From: Mannheimia bovis
GTDB taxonomy: Bacteria; Pseudomonadota; Gammaproteobacteria; Enterobacterales; Pasteurellaceae
Reading direction: 5' to 3'
Length of the DNA stretch: 64,000 nucleotides
Assembly (NCBI RefSeq): GCF_014541205.1
Contig: NZ_CP061280.1
Coordinates: forward strand, 946,798-1,010,797
Part shown: in pieces, positions 1 through 9,765 of the stretch
How the letters are laid out: every line of letters starts with the position of its first letter
Position numbering within the stretch: position 1 is the stretch's first letter
Position numbers and translations under genes: made by a program
Notes under the pieces: generated by a model
The model's database searches: none
What the model was told of the DNA's origin: nothing
What the model saw: the letters and a program-made list of their open reading frames with translations, nothing else

Positions 1-47
1 TTTAGAAATATTGTTTATAATTACAGTATTCTATATGAGAGAAAGAG

Positions 48-843
48 ATGTCTAAGCAAGATTTAATTCGTTCCTCTGTGGCAGAATATCTGACCTTTAT
101 CACGGCAACAGGGGAAAGCCAAGTTGATGCTATTTACTCTGATGAAAATGTTTGGCTAAGCCAAAAAATGATGGCAGTGTTGTATGATGTTGATGTACGA
201 ACAATCAGCTATCATCTTAAAAAAATCTTTAATGACAATGAGTTAGCTGAAAATTCAGTTATCCAATTTTTTTGGATAACTGCCCAAGACGGCAAAAGTT
301 ACCAGACGAAACACTATAATTTATCTGCAATTATTGCGGTAGGTTACAAAGTGAATTCTGAACGTGCCGTGCAGTTTCGCAAATGGGCAACGGAAATTGT
401 ACAGAGCTTTGCGATTAAAGGCTTTGCGATGGACGATGAACGGCTAAAAAATGACGGCACTATTTTAGGCAAAAAATACTTTGAAGAACAGCTTGCCCGT
501 ATTCGGGAAATTCGATTATCCGAATGCAAGTTCTACCAAAAAATCACCGACATTTATGCAACCGCAGTGGGCTATGACCGTACCTCTACTGCCACCAAAC
601 GCTTTTTTGCCACAGTACAAAACAAACTCCACTGGGCAATTCACGGCATACCGCAGCTGAGCTGATTATGGCAAGAGCCAATGCTGAAAAACCGAATATG
701 GGGCTAACAAAGTAACTCAAGAAATTGCTCGATCTTTTGCACTCAGTAAGTTTGAAAAATACCGAGTGAAACAAGATTTTAGCTATGAAAGTGATTTTGA
801 CCGTGTATTGAAAGAGGTTGCAGCTAAATATTCAGTAGTATAA
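48..843 (+). pseudogene. rhuM: RhuM-family protein, decayed (frameshift plus internal loss)
   Basis: The first 200 or so residues read as a RhuM-family (virulence protein RhuM/Fic-accessory type) N-terminus, with a winged-helix-like start and the segment FFATVQNKLHWAIHG. At about 647 one base appears to be missing. The reading then continues in the +1 frame (HTAAELIMARANAEKPNMG, 647-703) and in a third frame (ANKVTQEIARSFAL onward, ending at a TAA at 841-843). The usual central-to-C-terminal stretch of about 80-100 residues between NMGLT and KVT is absent, so there is a deletion as well as frameshifts. Family members are roughly 330 residues. The start ATG at 48 has AGAGA upstream. RhuM function is unknown even when intact. 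I infer that this copy makes only a truncated 205-residue product. Confidence 0.75.
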
Positions 844-937
844 TGTCAGTTATCTACAGTAATTTACTCCCAATCGGTAAAGAATAGCGTATAATTCTAC
901 TCTTTATGATGATGTTATTTATTGCTAATAAGGATTT

Positions 938-2044
938 ATGATGTACCAAAATTTTTCTGCTGAACTGGCTTGGGCAACTTTACATATGCCTCGCACCGTA
1001 GAAACTATTAAGGCATTGCCTGACCTTTCCCACATCCGTTTGGCGTGCAATATGCACTTAGATTTAAAAATGGCTCCGCTTGTAAAAGGCTTGCTGGATA
1101 AAGGGGCGAAGATATTTTTAACCACTTGCAACCCAACCACGGTGCAAGATGACGTAGTCGCTTATTTAGTAGAACACGGAGCAGAGGCTCACGCTTGGCG
1201 GAATATGTCGAATGCAGATTGGCACGATAGTTTTCAAAAAGCGGTAGATTGGCAGCCAACCCATCTGTGTGAAATGGGATCAGATTTAACTTCATTGATA
1301 CACTCTAAAGGTTTACAAACAAAGGTAAAAGCAGGCTTAGAAGCAACCGGCTCAGGCGTAAATCGCTTAAATGGTTTAAAACCTTATTACCCGATTTTTA
1401 ACTGGGATGACTTGCCTGTGAAAGAAGGCTTACACAACCGCCATATGGTCGGCTTAACAGCGTGGCACACTTTCTTCAATACAACGCACCTGAGCTTACA
1501 CGAAAAAACCGTTGTTGTGATTGGCTATGGTTTGGTAGGTCAAGGTGTAGCAGCTTCAGCAAAAGCTTATGGCGGTAAAGTGATTGTGGCAGAACTTGAT
1601 CGGGCAAGAGCATTACAAGCTGAATATGATGGTTGGATGGTGATGCCACTTGCGGAAGCGATTAAAATCGCTGATGTCGTAGCTACTGCAACAGGGGCGA
1701 AAAACGTCCTTTCAGGCAAAATGATTGAACAAGCGAAATCAGGCTTATTTATTTTAAATGTCGGACACGTTGCCGAAGAAATTGATGTGCGATTCTTAAA
1801 ACAGCAACCGATGACAGAGCCAATGCCGTATGTAAATGCCTACCAAGTAGGCGATAAAACTATTTATTTGCTCGCAGACGGCTCAATGTTTAACCTCACT
1901 GCAGGCTATGGCGATAGCATTAACGCTTTTGATGTGACCTTAGCTGTAATGGCAAGCGGCATCGGGCATATTGTTGGTGAAGGTGAAAAGGCAGAAAAAG
2001 ATATTTACTTACTGCCGCAAAGCGTTTGGCAAAAAGTGTTATAA
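938..2044 (+). CDS. Adenosylhomocysteinase-like NAD-binding protein
   Basis: A 368-residue protein with the overall plan of S-adenosylhomocysteine hydrolase: an N-terminal substrate domain (SCNP-like TTCNPTTVQDD near 62-72, EATGSGVNRL near 135-144) followed by a Rossmann NAD domain with GYGLVGQG at 196-203. It is about 60-100 residues shorter than ordinary SAHH. The catalytic Lys/Asp region (NDSVTKSKFDN in canonical enzymes) reads here as VKEGLHN at 161-167, so the lysine may be kept (K162) while the aspartate position is histidine (H166). Most Pasteurellaceae recycle SAH through the Pfs/LuxS route, so a bona fide SAHH is not expected. The gene is monocistronic. RBS AAGGA lies 4 bp before ATGATG, and the second ATG (941) is an alternative start. 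Family membership is fairly sure; the substrate is not. Confidence 0.7.
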   Translation: MMYQNFSAELAWATLHMPRTVETIKALPDLSHIRLACNMHLDLKMAPLVKGLLDKGAKIFLTTCNPTTVQDDVVAYLVEHGAEAHAWRNMSNADWHDSFQKAVDWQPTHLCEMGSDLTSLIHSKGLQTKVKAGLEATGSGVNRLNGLKPYYPIFNWDDLPVKEGLHNRHMVGLTAWHTFFNTTHLSLHEKTVVVIGYGLVGQGVAASAKAYGGKVIVAELDRARALQAEYDGWMVMPLAEAIKIADVVATATGAKNVLSGKMIEQAKSGLFILNVGHVAEEIDVRFLKQQPMTEPMPYVNAYQVGDKTIYLLADGSMFNLTAGYGDSINAFDVTLAVMASGIGHIVGEGEKAEKDIYLLPQSVWQKVL

Positions 2045-2098
2045 AATCGACCGCTTGCAAGCGGTTGAAATATACTTGAAACAATCGACTTTAAAAGC

Positions 2099-2125
2099 AA
2101 AACAGCCCTTGATTGGGCTGTTTTT
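2099..2125 (+). terminator. Rho-independent terminator of the SAHH-like gene
   Basis: CAGCCC (2103-2108) pairs with GGGCTG (2115-2120), flanked by A and T tracts. Just upstream, at 2050-2065, two degenerate uptake signals overlap as ACCGCTTGCAAGCGGT. Confidence 0.8.
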
Positions 2126-2141
2126 CAATAAATTGAGAGGG

Positions 2142-2471
2142 TTAAATACAATAAACTTGTTTTGAGCCTTTTGATTTAGGTTGGTAGCACTGACCGCTAA
2201 AGTTAGCAGGAATCCCTTTTAATCGTTTGACTTCTTTTGCCTCTTTCCCATTGATATAAGAATCAGTTTGATAGCCGTTCCCGCCTGTTGTCATTGCTAA
2301 ATTGATGTTGATAAAACTCACCACAGTACCATTATTAAAAGTATGGCTCTGTTCTTGCATTCCATTTGAGCAATTTTTAACTTTGCTTTTTGTTAGTTTA
2401 CCTTTTTGTAGATAATAACCAGTAGAATAGCATTGTCCTTGTCTGTAATCTTCATCACAGGCAAAATATGC
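2142..2471 (-). pseudogene. Cys-containing protein fragment lacking its N-terminus
   Basis: On the minus strand an open frame of about 109 codons runs from just after an in-frame TAG (2472-2474) to the stop at 2142. The first ATG is only at 2360, yet the upstream part (ACDEDYRQGQCYSTGYYL and so on) reads continuously into it. It has regularly spaced cysteines (CDED, GQCYS, NCSNG, GQCYQP, VYCI), as in small secreted proteins. No ATG, GTG or TTG lies in the upstream segment and there is no signal peptide. The region further upstream is occupied by the oppositely oriented XRE gene. I infer the 3' remnant of a secreted protein gene whose 5' end was lost. The family is not recognised. A 72-residue protein from ATG 2360 is possible but has no clear RBS. 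Confidence 0.45.
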
Positions 2472-2501
2472 CTAAAATGAATAATCTTAGTAGGCAGTAA
2501 A

Positions 2502-2834
2502 ATGGCACAACCAGTTGCATCAGACATCGACCGCCTTGTCGGTCAACGCATTCAACAAAAACGCAGAGAAATGGGGTATTCGGCGGAAAGGCTATCGGAG
2601 TATGTCGATATTTCTCAACCACAGCTTTCACGCTATGAACGAGGGGCGAATAAGATAAATGTGGCACATTTAGTGGCGATTGCGACGTTTTTGAAAACGC
2701 CAATCAGCTACTTTTTTGCAGATTGTATGGAAGGATTCGATTGGAATAGCGATGAAGCCGACCGATATTGGCAGGAATTAACCCAAACGCAAAAATCGCT
2801 CTTAGTTGATTTTCTGAAAGAGATCAAAAAATAG
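2502..2834 (+). CDS. XRE-family helix-turn-helix regulator
   Basis: A 110-residue protein with a textbook lambda-repressor-type HTH at about residues 11-65 (VGQRIQQKRREMGYSAERLS, then ISQPQLSRYERGANKINVAHL). The C-terminal tail (LTQTQKSLLVDFLKEIKK) may be a dimerisation segment. No metabolite-binding domain is present. It stands alone between a decayed secreted-protein fragment and pflA, with ATG at 2502 after a weak purine-rich stretch. Its target is unknown; XRE proteins of this size often control their own promoter or a neighbouring accessory gene, and here the neighbour is a remnant. Family assignment is secure. Confidence 0.85.
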   Translation: MAQPVASDIDRLVGQRIQQKRREMGYSAERLSEYVDISQPQLSRYERGANKINVAHLVAIATFLKTPISYFFADCMEGFDWNSDEADRYWQELTQTQKSLLVDFLKEIKK

Positions 2835-2939
2835 AGTAGAATTTCTCTTTGAGTAAGTGTAATGGCTTGATTTATTTCTGCGAACCATCTAAAAATTTGC
2901 TACAATTTATCAAAATTTTTTGAGGTTCGAGGTAAGCAA

Positions 2940-3680
2940 ATGTCTGTTGTTGGACGTATCCATTCTTATGAATCTTGCGGCACAGTAGATGGTCCGGGGA
3001 TTCGTTTTATTCTGTTCTTACAAGGCTGTTTAATGCGTTGTAAATATTGCCACAATCGTGATACTTGGGATTTAGACGGTGGCAAGGAAATTACCGTTGA
3101 AGAGCTGATGAAAGAGGTTACTACCTATAAGCACTTTATGAAAGCGACCGGTGGTGGCGTAACGGCTTCGGGTGGGGAAGCAGTGTTGCAAATGGAATTT
3201 GTACGTGATTGGTTCAGAGCTTGTAAAGCAGAAGGCATTAACACTTGTTTAGATACTAATGGTTTTGTACGCAGCTATAGTCCTGTGGTTGATGAAATGC
3301 TGGAAGTTACCGATTTAGTTCTGCTGGATTTAAAACAGCTCAATGATGAAGTTCACCAAGATTTGGTTGGCGTGTCTAACAAACGTACACTTGATTTTGC
3401 CCGCTATTTGCAAAAAATGAATAAGCCGACTTGGATTCGCTATGTAGTTGTGCCGGGCTATACGGACGATGATGATTCCGCTCATCGCTTAGGTAAATTT
3501 ATTCAGGGAATGGATAATATTGAGAAGGTAGAGCTTCTGCCTTACCACCGTTTAGGGGCACATAAATGGGAAACGCTAGGCTATAAATATGAGCTGGACG
3601 GCATAATGCCACCGCCTAAAGAGGATTTAGAGCGTATCCAAAAAATCATTGAAAGCTATGGGCATAGCGTAAAATTTTAA
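2940..3680 (+). CDS. pflA: Pyruvate formate-lyase activating enzyme
   Basis: A 246-residue radical SAM activase that installs the glycyl radical on pyruvate formate-lyase under anaerobic conditions. The [4Fe-4S]-binding CxxxCxxC is visible as CLMRCKYC at about residues 30-37, preceded by the family signature TVDGPGIRF. Later come the [12 protein letters not shown] and CLDTNGF motifs typical of PflA. Length matches the E. coli enzyme (246). The usual partner pflB is not adjacent in the sequence seen. The start ATG at 2940 follows GAGGTTCGAGGTAAG. It is followed by an inverted pair of uptake signals that makes a terminator. Confidence 0.95.
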   Translation: MSVVGRIHSYESCGTVDGPGIRFILFLQGCLMRCKYCHNRDTWDLDGGKEITVEELMKEVTTYKHFMKATGGGVTASGGEAVLQMEFVRDWFRACKAEGINTCLDTNGFVRSYSPVVDEMLEVTDLVLLDLKQLNDEVHQDLVGVSNKRTLDFARYLQKMNKPTWIRYVVVPGYTDDDDSAHRLGKFIQGMDNIEKVELLPYHRLGAHKWETLGYKYELDGIMPPPKEDLERIQKIIESYGHSVKF

Positions 3681-3682
3681 AT

Positions 3683-3745
3683 ACAAGCGGTTATATTTTA
3701 TGATTTTTTTGCAAAAAATTATGTAAATATAACCGCTTGTTTTCT
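3683..3745 (+). terminator. Terminator built from an inverted uptake-signal pair (pflA)
   Basis: ACAAGCGGTTATATTT (3683-3698) is matched by its exact reverse complement at 3725-3740, followed by TTTTCTTTTC. The arms are two complete uptake signals plus their AT-rich tails. Confidence 0.85.
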
Positions 3746-3810
3746 TTTCTTTCCAACTTTGTGTATTATCTTGATACGAATTTTCATTTTGACCATAAAA
3801 GGAAAAAATA

Positions 3811-5880
3811 ATGTCTAACCCGCTTTTAAATTACACAGGCTTGCCTGAATTTTCAAAAATCAAACCTGAACACATCAAACCTGCGGTAGAAGCCGTGATT
3901 AAAGAGTGCCGTGAAACCATTGAGGCGGTGGCAAAAATTGAAAACCCAACGTGGGAAAATTTCTATATGCCGCAAGCCATTGCAGGAGATAAATTCTCTC
4001 GTGCGTGGTCGCCGGTCGGGCATTTGAACGGGGTTAAAAACTCGCCTGAATTGCGTGAAGAATATCAAGCCTGCTTGCCGTTATTATCGGAATACAGCAC
4101 TTGGGCGGGGCAACATCAAGGTTTATATCAAGGCTATGTAAAATTAAAAAACAGCCCTGAATTTGCTAACTATTCGACTGCACAGAAAAAAGCGATTGAA
4201 AACAGCCTGCAAGATTTTGAATTATCCGGCATCTCTTTGCCTGCCGATAAACAAAAACGCTACGGCGAAATTTCCGCCCGTTTGTCGGAACTTAGTTCAC
4301 AATTTAGCAATAACGTGCTAGATGCGACAATGGGTTGGGACATCGTAATTACTGACGAAGCTCAATTAAAAGGCTTGCCGGAATCGGCACTTGAAGCTGC
4401 AAAATTATCGGCTGAAAGCAAAGGCAAAAAAGGCTATCGCTTTACCCTTGAATTTCCAAGCTATCTACCGGTGATGACTTACTGCGAAAACAAAGCCTTG
4501 CGTGAAGAAATGTACCGAGCTTTTGTAACCCGTGCCTCAGATCAAGGTCCAAATGCAGGCAAATGGGATAACAGTGCCATCATTGATGAGATCCTAAAAC
4601 TACGTCATGAAAGATCGCAACTGCTTGGCTTTAAAACCTATGCGGATTATTCCCTTGCCACCAAAATGGCAGAAAACCCGCAACAAGTATTGGATTTCTT
4701 AAACGATTTAGCCACTCGCTCAAAAGCACAAGGTAAAAACGAATTGTGCGAATTGAAAAAATTCACCAAAGAACACTTTGGGGTAGAGCATTTGGATTTA
4801 TGGGACATCACTTTCTACAGCGAAAAACAAAAACAAGCGTTATATTCAGTGAATGATGAAGAACTTCGCCCATACTTCCCTGAAAACCGTGTACTTTCAG
4901 GCTTATTTGAAGTGATGAAACGTGTTTTCGGTATGCGTGTGGAAGAACAACAAGGCGTAGATGTTTGGCATAAAGATGTACGTTTTTTCAATATTTTTGA
5001 TAAAAATGACCGCTTGCGTGGCTCGTTCTACCTTGATTTATATGCTCGTGAAAACAAACGTGGTGGTGCGTGGATGGACGATTGCATCAACCAAAAACGC
5101 TTAGCGGATGGTTCACTCCAAAAACCGGTTGCCTATTTAACCTGTAATTTCAACAAGCCGATTGGCGACAAACCGGCATTGTTTACGCACGATGAAGTAA
5201 CCACCTTATTCCACGAATTTGGACACGGTATTCACCATATGCTGACTGAAATTGATGTGGGCGATGTTGCCGGCATTAATGGTGTACCTTGGGATGCGGT
5301 GGAATTACCAAGCCAATTCCTCGAAAATTGGTGCTGGGAAGAAGAGGCACTTGCCTTTATTTCAGGACATTACGAAACTGGAGAGCCGTTACCAAAAGCG
5401 AAATTAGAGCAATTATTGGCGGCGAAAAATTTCCAAGCGGCGATGTTTGTATTACGCCAATTAGAGTTCGGCTTGTTTGATTTCCGCCTACACACTGAAT
5501 ACGACCCAACAAAACAAGGTCAAGTATTGGAGTTGTTAAAAGAAGTGAAAGAAAAAGTGGCAGTGGCAAAAGGCGTAGAGTGGGCAAGAACCCCACACAG
5601 CTTCTCACATATTTTTGCAGGAGGCTATGCCGCTGGCTATTACAGCTACTTATGGGCAGAGGTACTTTCGGCAGATGCGTACGCACGCTTTGAGGAAGAA
5701 GGCATTTTCAATGCTGAAACGGGGCAATCGTTCTTAGATAACATTTTAACACGTGGTGGTTCAGAAGAGCCAATGGTACTGTTTGAACGTTTCCGTGGCA
5801 GAAAACCAACTCTTGATGCCTTACTCAGACATAAAGGAATTCTCGGTAATGCAACTCCTACAGAATGTAGTGTGAACTAA
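3811..5880 (+). CDS. prlC: Oligopeptidase A (M3 zinc metallopeptidase)
   Basis: A 689-residue cytosolic M3A metallopeptidase that cleaves short peptides, including released signal peptides. The zinc site HEFGH is at residues 468-472, with the downstream Glu in the ELPSQFLENW motif. The sequence opens with NPLLNYTGLPEFSKIKPEHIKPAV, as in other PrlC proteins, and length is within a few residues of the E. coli enzyme (680). RBS AAAGGAAAA precedes ATG 3811. The gene is monocistronic, closed by an inverted uptake-signal pair. The C-terminal extension GNATPTECSVN after the usual LLRHKGI end is slightly longer than usual. Confidence 0.95.
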   Translation: MSNPLLNYTGLPEFSKIKPEHIKPAVEAVIKECRETIEAVAKIENPTWENFYMPQAIAGDKFSRAWSPVGHLNGVKNSPELREEYQACLPLLSEYSTWAGQHQGLYQGYVKLKNSPEFANYSTAQKKAIENSLQDFELSGISLPADKQKRYGEISARLSELSSQFSNNVLDATMGWDIVITDEAQLKGLPESALEAAKLSAESKGKKGYRFTLEFPSYLPVMTYCENKALREEMYRAFVTRASDQGPNAGKWDNSAIIDEILKLRHERSQLLGFKTYADYSLATKMAENPQQVLDFLNDLATRSKAQGKNELCELKKFTKEHFGVEHLDLWDITFYSEKQKQALYSVNDEELRPYFPENRVLSGLFEVMKRVFGMRVEEQQGVDVWHKDVRFFNIFDKNDRLRGSFYLDLYARENKRGGAWMDDCINQKRLADGSLQKPVAYLTCNFNKPIGDKPALFTHDEVTTLFHEFGHGIHHMLTEIDVGDVAGINGVPWDAVELPSQFLENWCWEEEALAFISGHYETGEPLPKAKLEQLLAAKNFQAAMFVLRQLEFGLFDFRLHTEYDPTKQGQVLELLKEVKEKVAVAKGVEWARTPHSFSHIFAGGYAAGYYSYLWAEVLSADAYARFEEEGIFNAETGQSFLDNILTRGGSEEPMVLFERFRGRKPTLDALLRHKGILGNATPTECSVN

Positions 5881-5896
5881 GGGTTAAATAAAGCAA

Positions 5897-5950
5897 ACAA
5901 GCGGTTAAATTTGCAAAATTTTTTGCAGATTTGACCGCTTGTCTTTTTTT
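5897..5950 (+). terminator. Terminator built from an inverted uptake-signal pair (prlC)
   Basis: ACAAGCGGT (5897-5905) and ACCGCTTGT (5934-5942) with paired AT-rich tails (AAATTTGC/GCAGATTT) and a following C-T8 tract. Confidence 0.8.
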
Positions 5951-6002
5951 TATTTTGGAACAAGTTATAATTCTTGATACTGATTATAACGAGAATGTAA
6001 CA

Positions 6003-7160
6003 ATGTCTTTAGATTTATCCGATATTCGAACACAAATTACCACCCTTGACCGCAATTTATTAAAGCTGCTTGCCGAACGCCACCGTTTGGCGTTTGATGT
6101 GGTGCGTAGCAAAGAAATTACTCAAAAACCCTTGCGGGACTTAGAGCGTGAAAAAGCCTTATTGCAAGAGTTAGTCAATTTTGCGGAGGCGGAGAATTAT
6201 CAGCTCGATCCACAATATGTGACCCAAATTTTCCAGCGTATTATTGAAGATTCAGTGCTGACGCAGCAAACTTATCTGCAAAATAAACTGAATGCACAAA
6301 AAGAAGAGCAGGTTTCCATTGCCTTTTTGGGTATGCGTGGCTCTTATTCCAATATGGCAACTCGTCAATTTGCCAAGAAATATCAAGGTACTTTGGTTGA
6401 GCTAAGTTGTGGCTCATTCGATGAAGTGTTTGAGAAAGTGAGTGCGGAAGAGGCAGATTTTGGTGTGTTACCGCTTGAAAATACCACTTCAGGTTCGATT
6501 AATGAAGTGTACGATTTATTGCAGCATACCGATTTAACCTTGGTAGGTGAATTGGCTTATCCTATCAAACATTGTGTGTTGGCAAACGGCAATGTGGATT
6601 TAGCCAAGGTGGATACTGTTTATACCCACCCTCAGCCGGCTCAGCAATGCAGCCAATTTTTGGCAACTTTAGATAAGGTGCATATCAAATATTGCGAAAG
6701 TAGCTCGCACGCAATGCAAATGGTGGCACGTTTAAATAAGCCGAATATTGTGGCGTTAGGCAATGAAGATGGCGGCAAGCTCTATGGTTTAACCAATATT
6801 AAAACCGAGATTGCCAATCAGCCGAATAATATCACTCGTTTTATTGTGCTTGCAAAACAGGCGGTTCAGGTTTCACCACAGGTACAAACCAAAACCTTGC
6901 TCCTGATGACAACCACCCAACAAGCCGGTGCTTTGGTGGATGCGTTACTGGTGTTTAAAAATCACAATATCCGTATGACCAAATTGGAATCTCGCCCAAT
7001 TTACGGCAAACCGTGGGAAGAGATGTTTTATGTAGAGCTGGAAGCTAATATTCATTCACAAAACACCCAAGATGCGTTGGCAGAGTTAGAAAAAGTGACT
7101 AGCTATTCAAAAGTGTTAGGCTGTTACCCAAGTGAAATTATTGAGCCGGTGAAGATTTAA
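6003..7160 (+). CDS. pheA: Chorismate mutase / prephenate dehydratase (P-protein)
   Basis: A 385-residue bifunctional enzyme that converts chorismate to prephenate and then to phenylpyruvate for phenylalanine synthesis. Chorismate mutase occupies about residues 1-90 ([25 protein letters not shown]). Prephenate dehydratase is at about 105-285 ([10 protein letters not shown], and the catalytic [15 protein letters not shown]). The ACT domain is at about 300-385 with the Phe-sensing ESRP motif ([13 protein letters not shown]). ATG 6003 is chosen over the upstream in-frame start at 5931 because the extra 24 residues overlap the prlC terminator and the family begins at the mutase helix. No Phe-rich leader peptide was seen, so attenuation like that of E. 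coli is not supported. Confidence 0.95.
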   Translation: MSLDLSDIRTQITTLDRNLLKLLAERHRLAFDVVRSKEITQKPLRDLEREKALLQELVNFAEAENYQLDPQYVTQIFQRIIEDSVLTQQTYLQNKLNAQKEEQVSIAFLGMRGSYSNMATRQFAKKYQGTLVELSCGSFDEVFEKVSAEEADFGVLPLENTTSGSINEVYDLLQHTDLTLVGELAYPIKHCVLANGNVDLAKVDTVYTHPQPAQQCSQFLATLDKVHIKYCESSSHAMQMVARLNKPNIVALGNEDGGKLYGLTNIKTEIANQPNNITRFIVLAKQAVQVSPQVQTKTLLLMTTTQQAGALVDALLVFKNHNIRMTKLESRPIYGKPWEEMFYVELEANIHSQNTQDALAELEKVTSYSKVLGCYPSEIIEPVKI

Positions 7161-7176
7161 TCCATAAAGATATTTT

Positions 7177-7202
7177 AAGGGCTGCTTTTAAAAGCAGCCC
7201 TT
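7177..7202. terminator. Bidirectional terminator between pheA and cyaA
   Basis: A perfect 26-bp palindrome (AAGGGCTGCTTTT and its complement) between the convergent pheA and cyaA stops, with A/T flanks on both sides. Confidence 0.8.
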
Positions 7203-7217
7203 AATTATGTTAAGTAA

Positions 7218-9749
7218 TTAGCATTTACTTTCTTGTTCAGCAAGATAGTCTAAATGTTGGCGACTTTGGAACGGTACAATAGACAACTCACCATTAGTTG
7301 AAATAAGTTGATAAAATTGTGGGTGGTTAAAACTGCTAAATGAGATTTCAGTATCTGTTTGCAAGCGTTTTTGGTGTTGTAATTTATTGATTTTCCTGAT
7401 TTTTTCTTCTTTAGTGCCAGAGCAGTTATAGTAGCTTTCAACACTATTTTTTTCATTAACAATATACACATTGAAGCTGCCGTCTTGGTTATCTTCAAAG
7501 AAAAATTGTAGAAAGCCTTCGCTGGCAAATTCACTGATTTTTTGAGGAAATACGTTTTTCTCTTTGGCTATATCAGAGGTCAGGTTTGCAAAATTTTCAC
7601 GATTTTCAACCGCTTGTTCTTCAATCTGTTTAATCCCAACAGTCTGTTTACGGAAGATCACCTGCCACGTTTTCCCTGCAATTTTTAAGTGGCGTAGTTC
7701 ATTGGCGTGCAACAAACAACCTGTTTGGATTGTAATACATTTATGCACTAAATCGGCAACAAACTCACGCAGATCGCTGCGTAAATATTTGCTATAGCAA
7801 AAAATATTCACAGAATTTGGTGATGCCGCACTTTGATAAATTCGATTAGAAACTAATTTCAGGGCTTTTAAAATAGCATCTTCGCCGTCGAAATGCTGGG
7901 TACGGATTTCATTCCAAACATTGCGGTAAATGATACTGACGCTGCCGACTAAGGTTTTTTGCATTTTACCGAAGTTAAACAGATCACTTTGACACACTTT
8001 TTTAGGCAAGTCAGTAATAGTTTCTGTTGGATCTTGAACTAAATTGATTGCAATTGCCAAGTTACGAATTTTATTCGGGTGATGCATATCTTCTTGTGTC
8101 ATCTCCGGTGCTTGAATCGGGAAAGTTAAGCGTAAATCGGTAATAAATTGGCGTAATTTCTGCGTATTTAGGTTATTGCTCGCCGTGTGCAAATGGGTAT
8201 TGGCATTTATAATGCCGTTGAAGAAACCCCAAGCAATCAATTTAACCGGACTTTTGTTGTAGTGAACATAGCGAAGGTTTGAATCATATTGGCTTTTGGG
8301 TGCTTGATTTACTAAATACCAACCTGGTTGTATTGAGGATCCTGATTTGACTTCAATAAAAGTTACCGCATTTTCTGCTACGTTAGACGATATTTTTGGA
8401 TTAATCAGCGGTACTTTACCCGGCAAGGTTTCAAATACAGAATAAAGTCTACGCATCAAAATATCGGTATCATTGGTCATAATACTTGGATTAAGATGGA
8501 ATTTTCGAGCGAAGTGGATTAAATTTCGATAACTTTGTAGCAAATGATCAATCAGCATATTTTCGTGGTTCATCACTTGCTTAATTTTCCAATTAGGACG
8601 ATTTTGCAGTAATGTGGTTTGTGCTGCATTCCAAGACCATTGCTCGACCAATGATTGTAATGCTTCCGTACGCCAGTTTTTTCTGATTTCTCCTTCAATC
8701 GCTTTTGCATAAAAACAGACCCGCAAGCGGTCTAATTTTACCCATTCTTTGCGAGTGATAAGATGTTCGGTAACGAGCTCAAGCATTGCTAGGTAAGGAT
8801 CAAAATGATATTCGACGCCATCATCACTCAGAATTTTTTTCTTAAACTCTTTTGAAATTAGTTTTGTTTTCGGGTAAGTGTGGGCATAGCATTCCAGCAA
8901 CAAGATTTTAATGGCTGATTTGTAAGGGTTATCGATCCCTTTATACAGTTGCCACAGGCTTGCACCAAAAAATTCACTGGTAGAAAGACTGGAAAAATCG
9001 CCAAAATCTACCCATTCAGTTAAATCAATTTCGGGATTGTTATGGGCAGTTTGATATTCATCTTTATGCAGATGTAACCACAGTAGGCGTTTACCCGCAA
9101 GTAATATGGCTGAACGATAAAATTCATCAAGCAAGAAAAAATGCTGAGCAGAACCACTGTGTTCGTCTGTTACACCGCTGCTGTAAGTTTGCGTTTTAAA
9201 TTGCTCCGGGTTCATTAAGAAAATATTAATGTCCACATCAAACGTTTTCGCCCATTCTTGTAGCTTAGTAATTTTAAGCTCCATTAATTTATATTGTTCA
9301 ATCGTGAGCTTGTTTGAATAACACAACCATAAATCTAAATCGGACAGGCTGGTTTGAGTAATAGAGCCCGTGCTCCCCATACAATAGAGAGCATCAAAAT
9401 AAGTTTGATTTTTCAAATGATGATCGGAAATAGCCTCGTGGAAGCTATAAGACATTAATGAATTTTTTTGATAATCAGACAATTTAAAATGCCAAATACC
9501 TTGCGGTGCACTTTCCACATACGCAGGTAAGCTTGGGTGATTAAGATGAATAAGTAATGGCAGTAATGAAAAAACGTGAACAAAGTTTTGATTATTGGCA
9601 TTCATTGCCCGCTCAATCCGATAAGCATTGAGTTTATCAATTCTTTTTTTAGTTAGAGCTAATTTTTGGGAAAAATTTCCCTTAATTGCCTTAATAGCAG
9701 TTCCTTCTACTATTGTTGCTGTATTAGCTTCAAGGGTGAGTATTTTCAC
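7218..9749 (-). CDS. cyaA: Class I adenylate cyclase
   Basis: Makes cAMP from ATP and so feeds the CRP regulon, which in Pasteurellaceae includes competence. The catalytic nucleotidyltransferase motif GSTGS (125-129) followed by DLD (137-139) is clear, as is the RIERAM segment near 44-49 shared with enterobacterial CyaA. The start is taken as GTG at 9749, which has AAGGA 7-8 bp upstream and gives 843 residues, the length of the H. influenzae enzyme. The frame is open a further 48 codons upstream, but that part is non-homologous and covers the promoter and CRP box. The C-terminal half is the usual poorly conserved regulatory region. The gene is convergent with pheA. Confidence 0.95.
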   Translation of the reverse strand: MKILTLEANTATIVEGTAIKAIKGNFSQKLALTKKRIDKLNAYRIERAMNANNQNFVHVFSLLPLLIHLNHPSLPAYVESAPQGIWHFKLSDYQKNSLMSYSFHEAISDHHLKNQTYFDALYCMGSTGSITQTSLSDLDLWLCYSNKLTIEQYKLMELKITKLQEWAKTFDVDINIFLMNPEQFKTQTYSSGVTDEHSGSAQHFFLLDEFYRSAILLAGKRLLWLHLHKDEYQTAHNNPEIDLTEWVDFGDFSSLSTSEFFGASLWQLYKGIDNPYKSAIKILLLECYAHTYPKTKLISKEFKKKILSDDGVEYHFDPYLAMLELVTEHLITRKEWVKLDRLRVCFYAKAIEGEIRKNWRTEALQSLVEQWSWNAAQTTLLQNRPNWKIKQVMNHENMLIDHLLQSYRNLIHFARKFHLNPSIMTNDTDILMRRLYSVFETLPGKVPLINPKISSNVAENAVTFIEVKSGSSIQPGWYLVNQAPKSQYDSNLRYVHYNKSPVKLIAWGFFNGIINANTHLHTASNNLNTQKLRQFITDLRLTFPIQAPEMTQEDMHHPNKIRNLAIAINLVQDPTETITDLPKKVCQSDLFNFGKMQKTLVGSVSIIYRNVWNEIRTQHFDGEDAILKALKLVSNRIYQSAASPNSVNIFCYSKYLRSDLREFVADLVHKCITIQTGCLLHANELRHLKIAGKTWQVIFRKQTVGIKQIEEQAVENRENFANLTSDIAKEKNVFPQKISEFASEGFLQFFFEDNQDGSFNVYIVNEKNSVESYYNCSGTKEEKIRKINKLQHQKRLQTDTEISFSSFNHPQFYQLISTNGELSIVPFQSRQHLDYLAEQESKC

Positions 9750-9765
9750 GTCAATTTCCTTACAA

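Noticed and set aside
1971..2165. Open frame of 64 codons overlapping the end of the SAHH-like gene
   Set aside because: It runs out of the real gene in another frame, through the terminator, with no SD.
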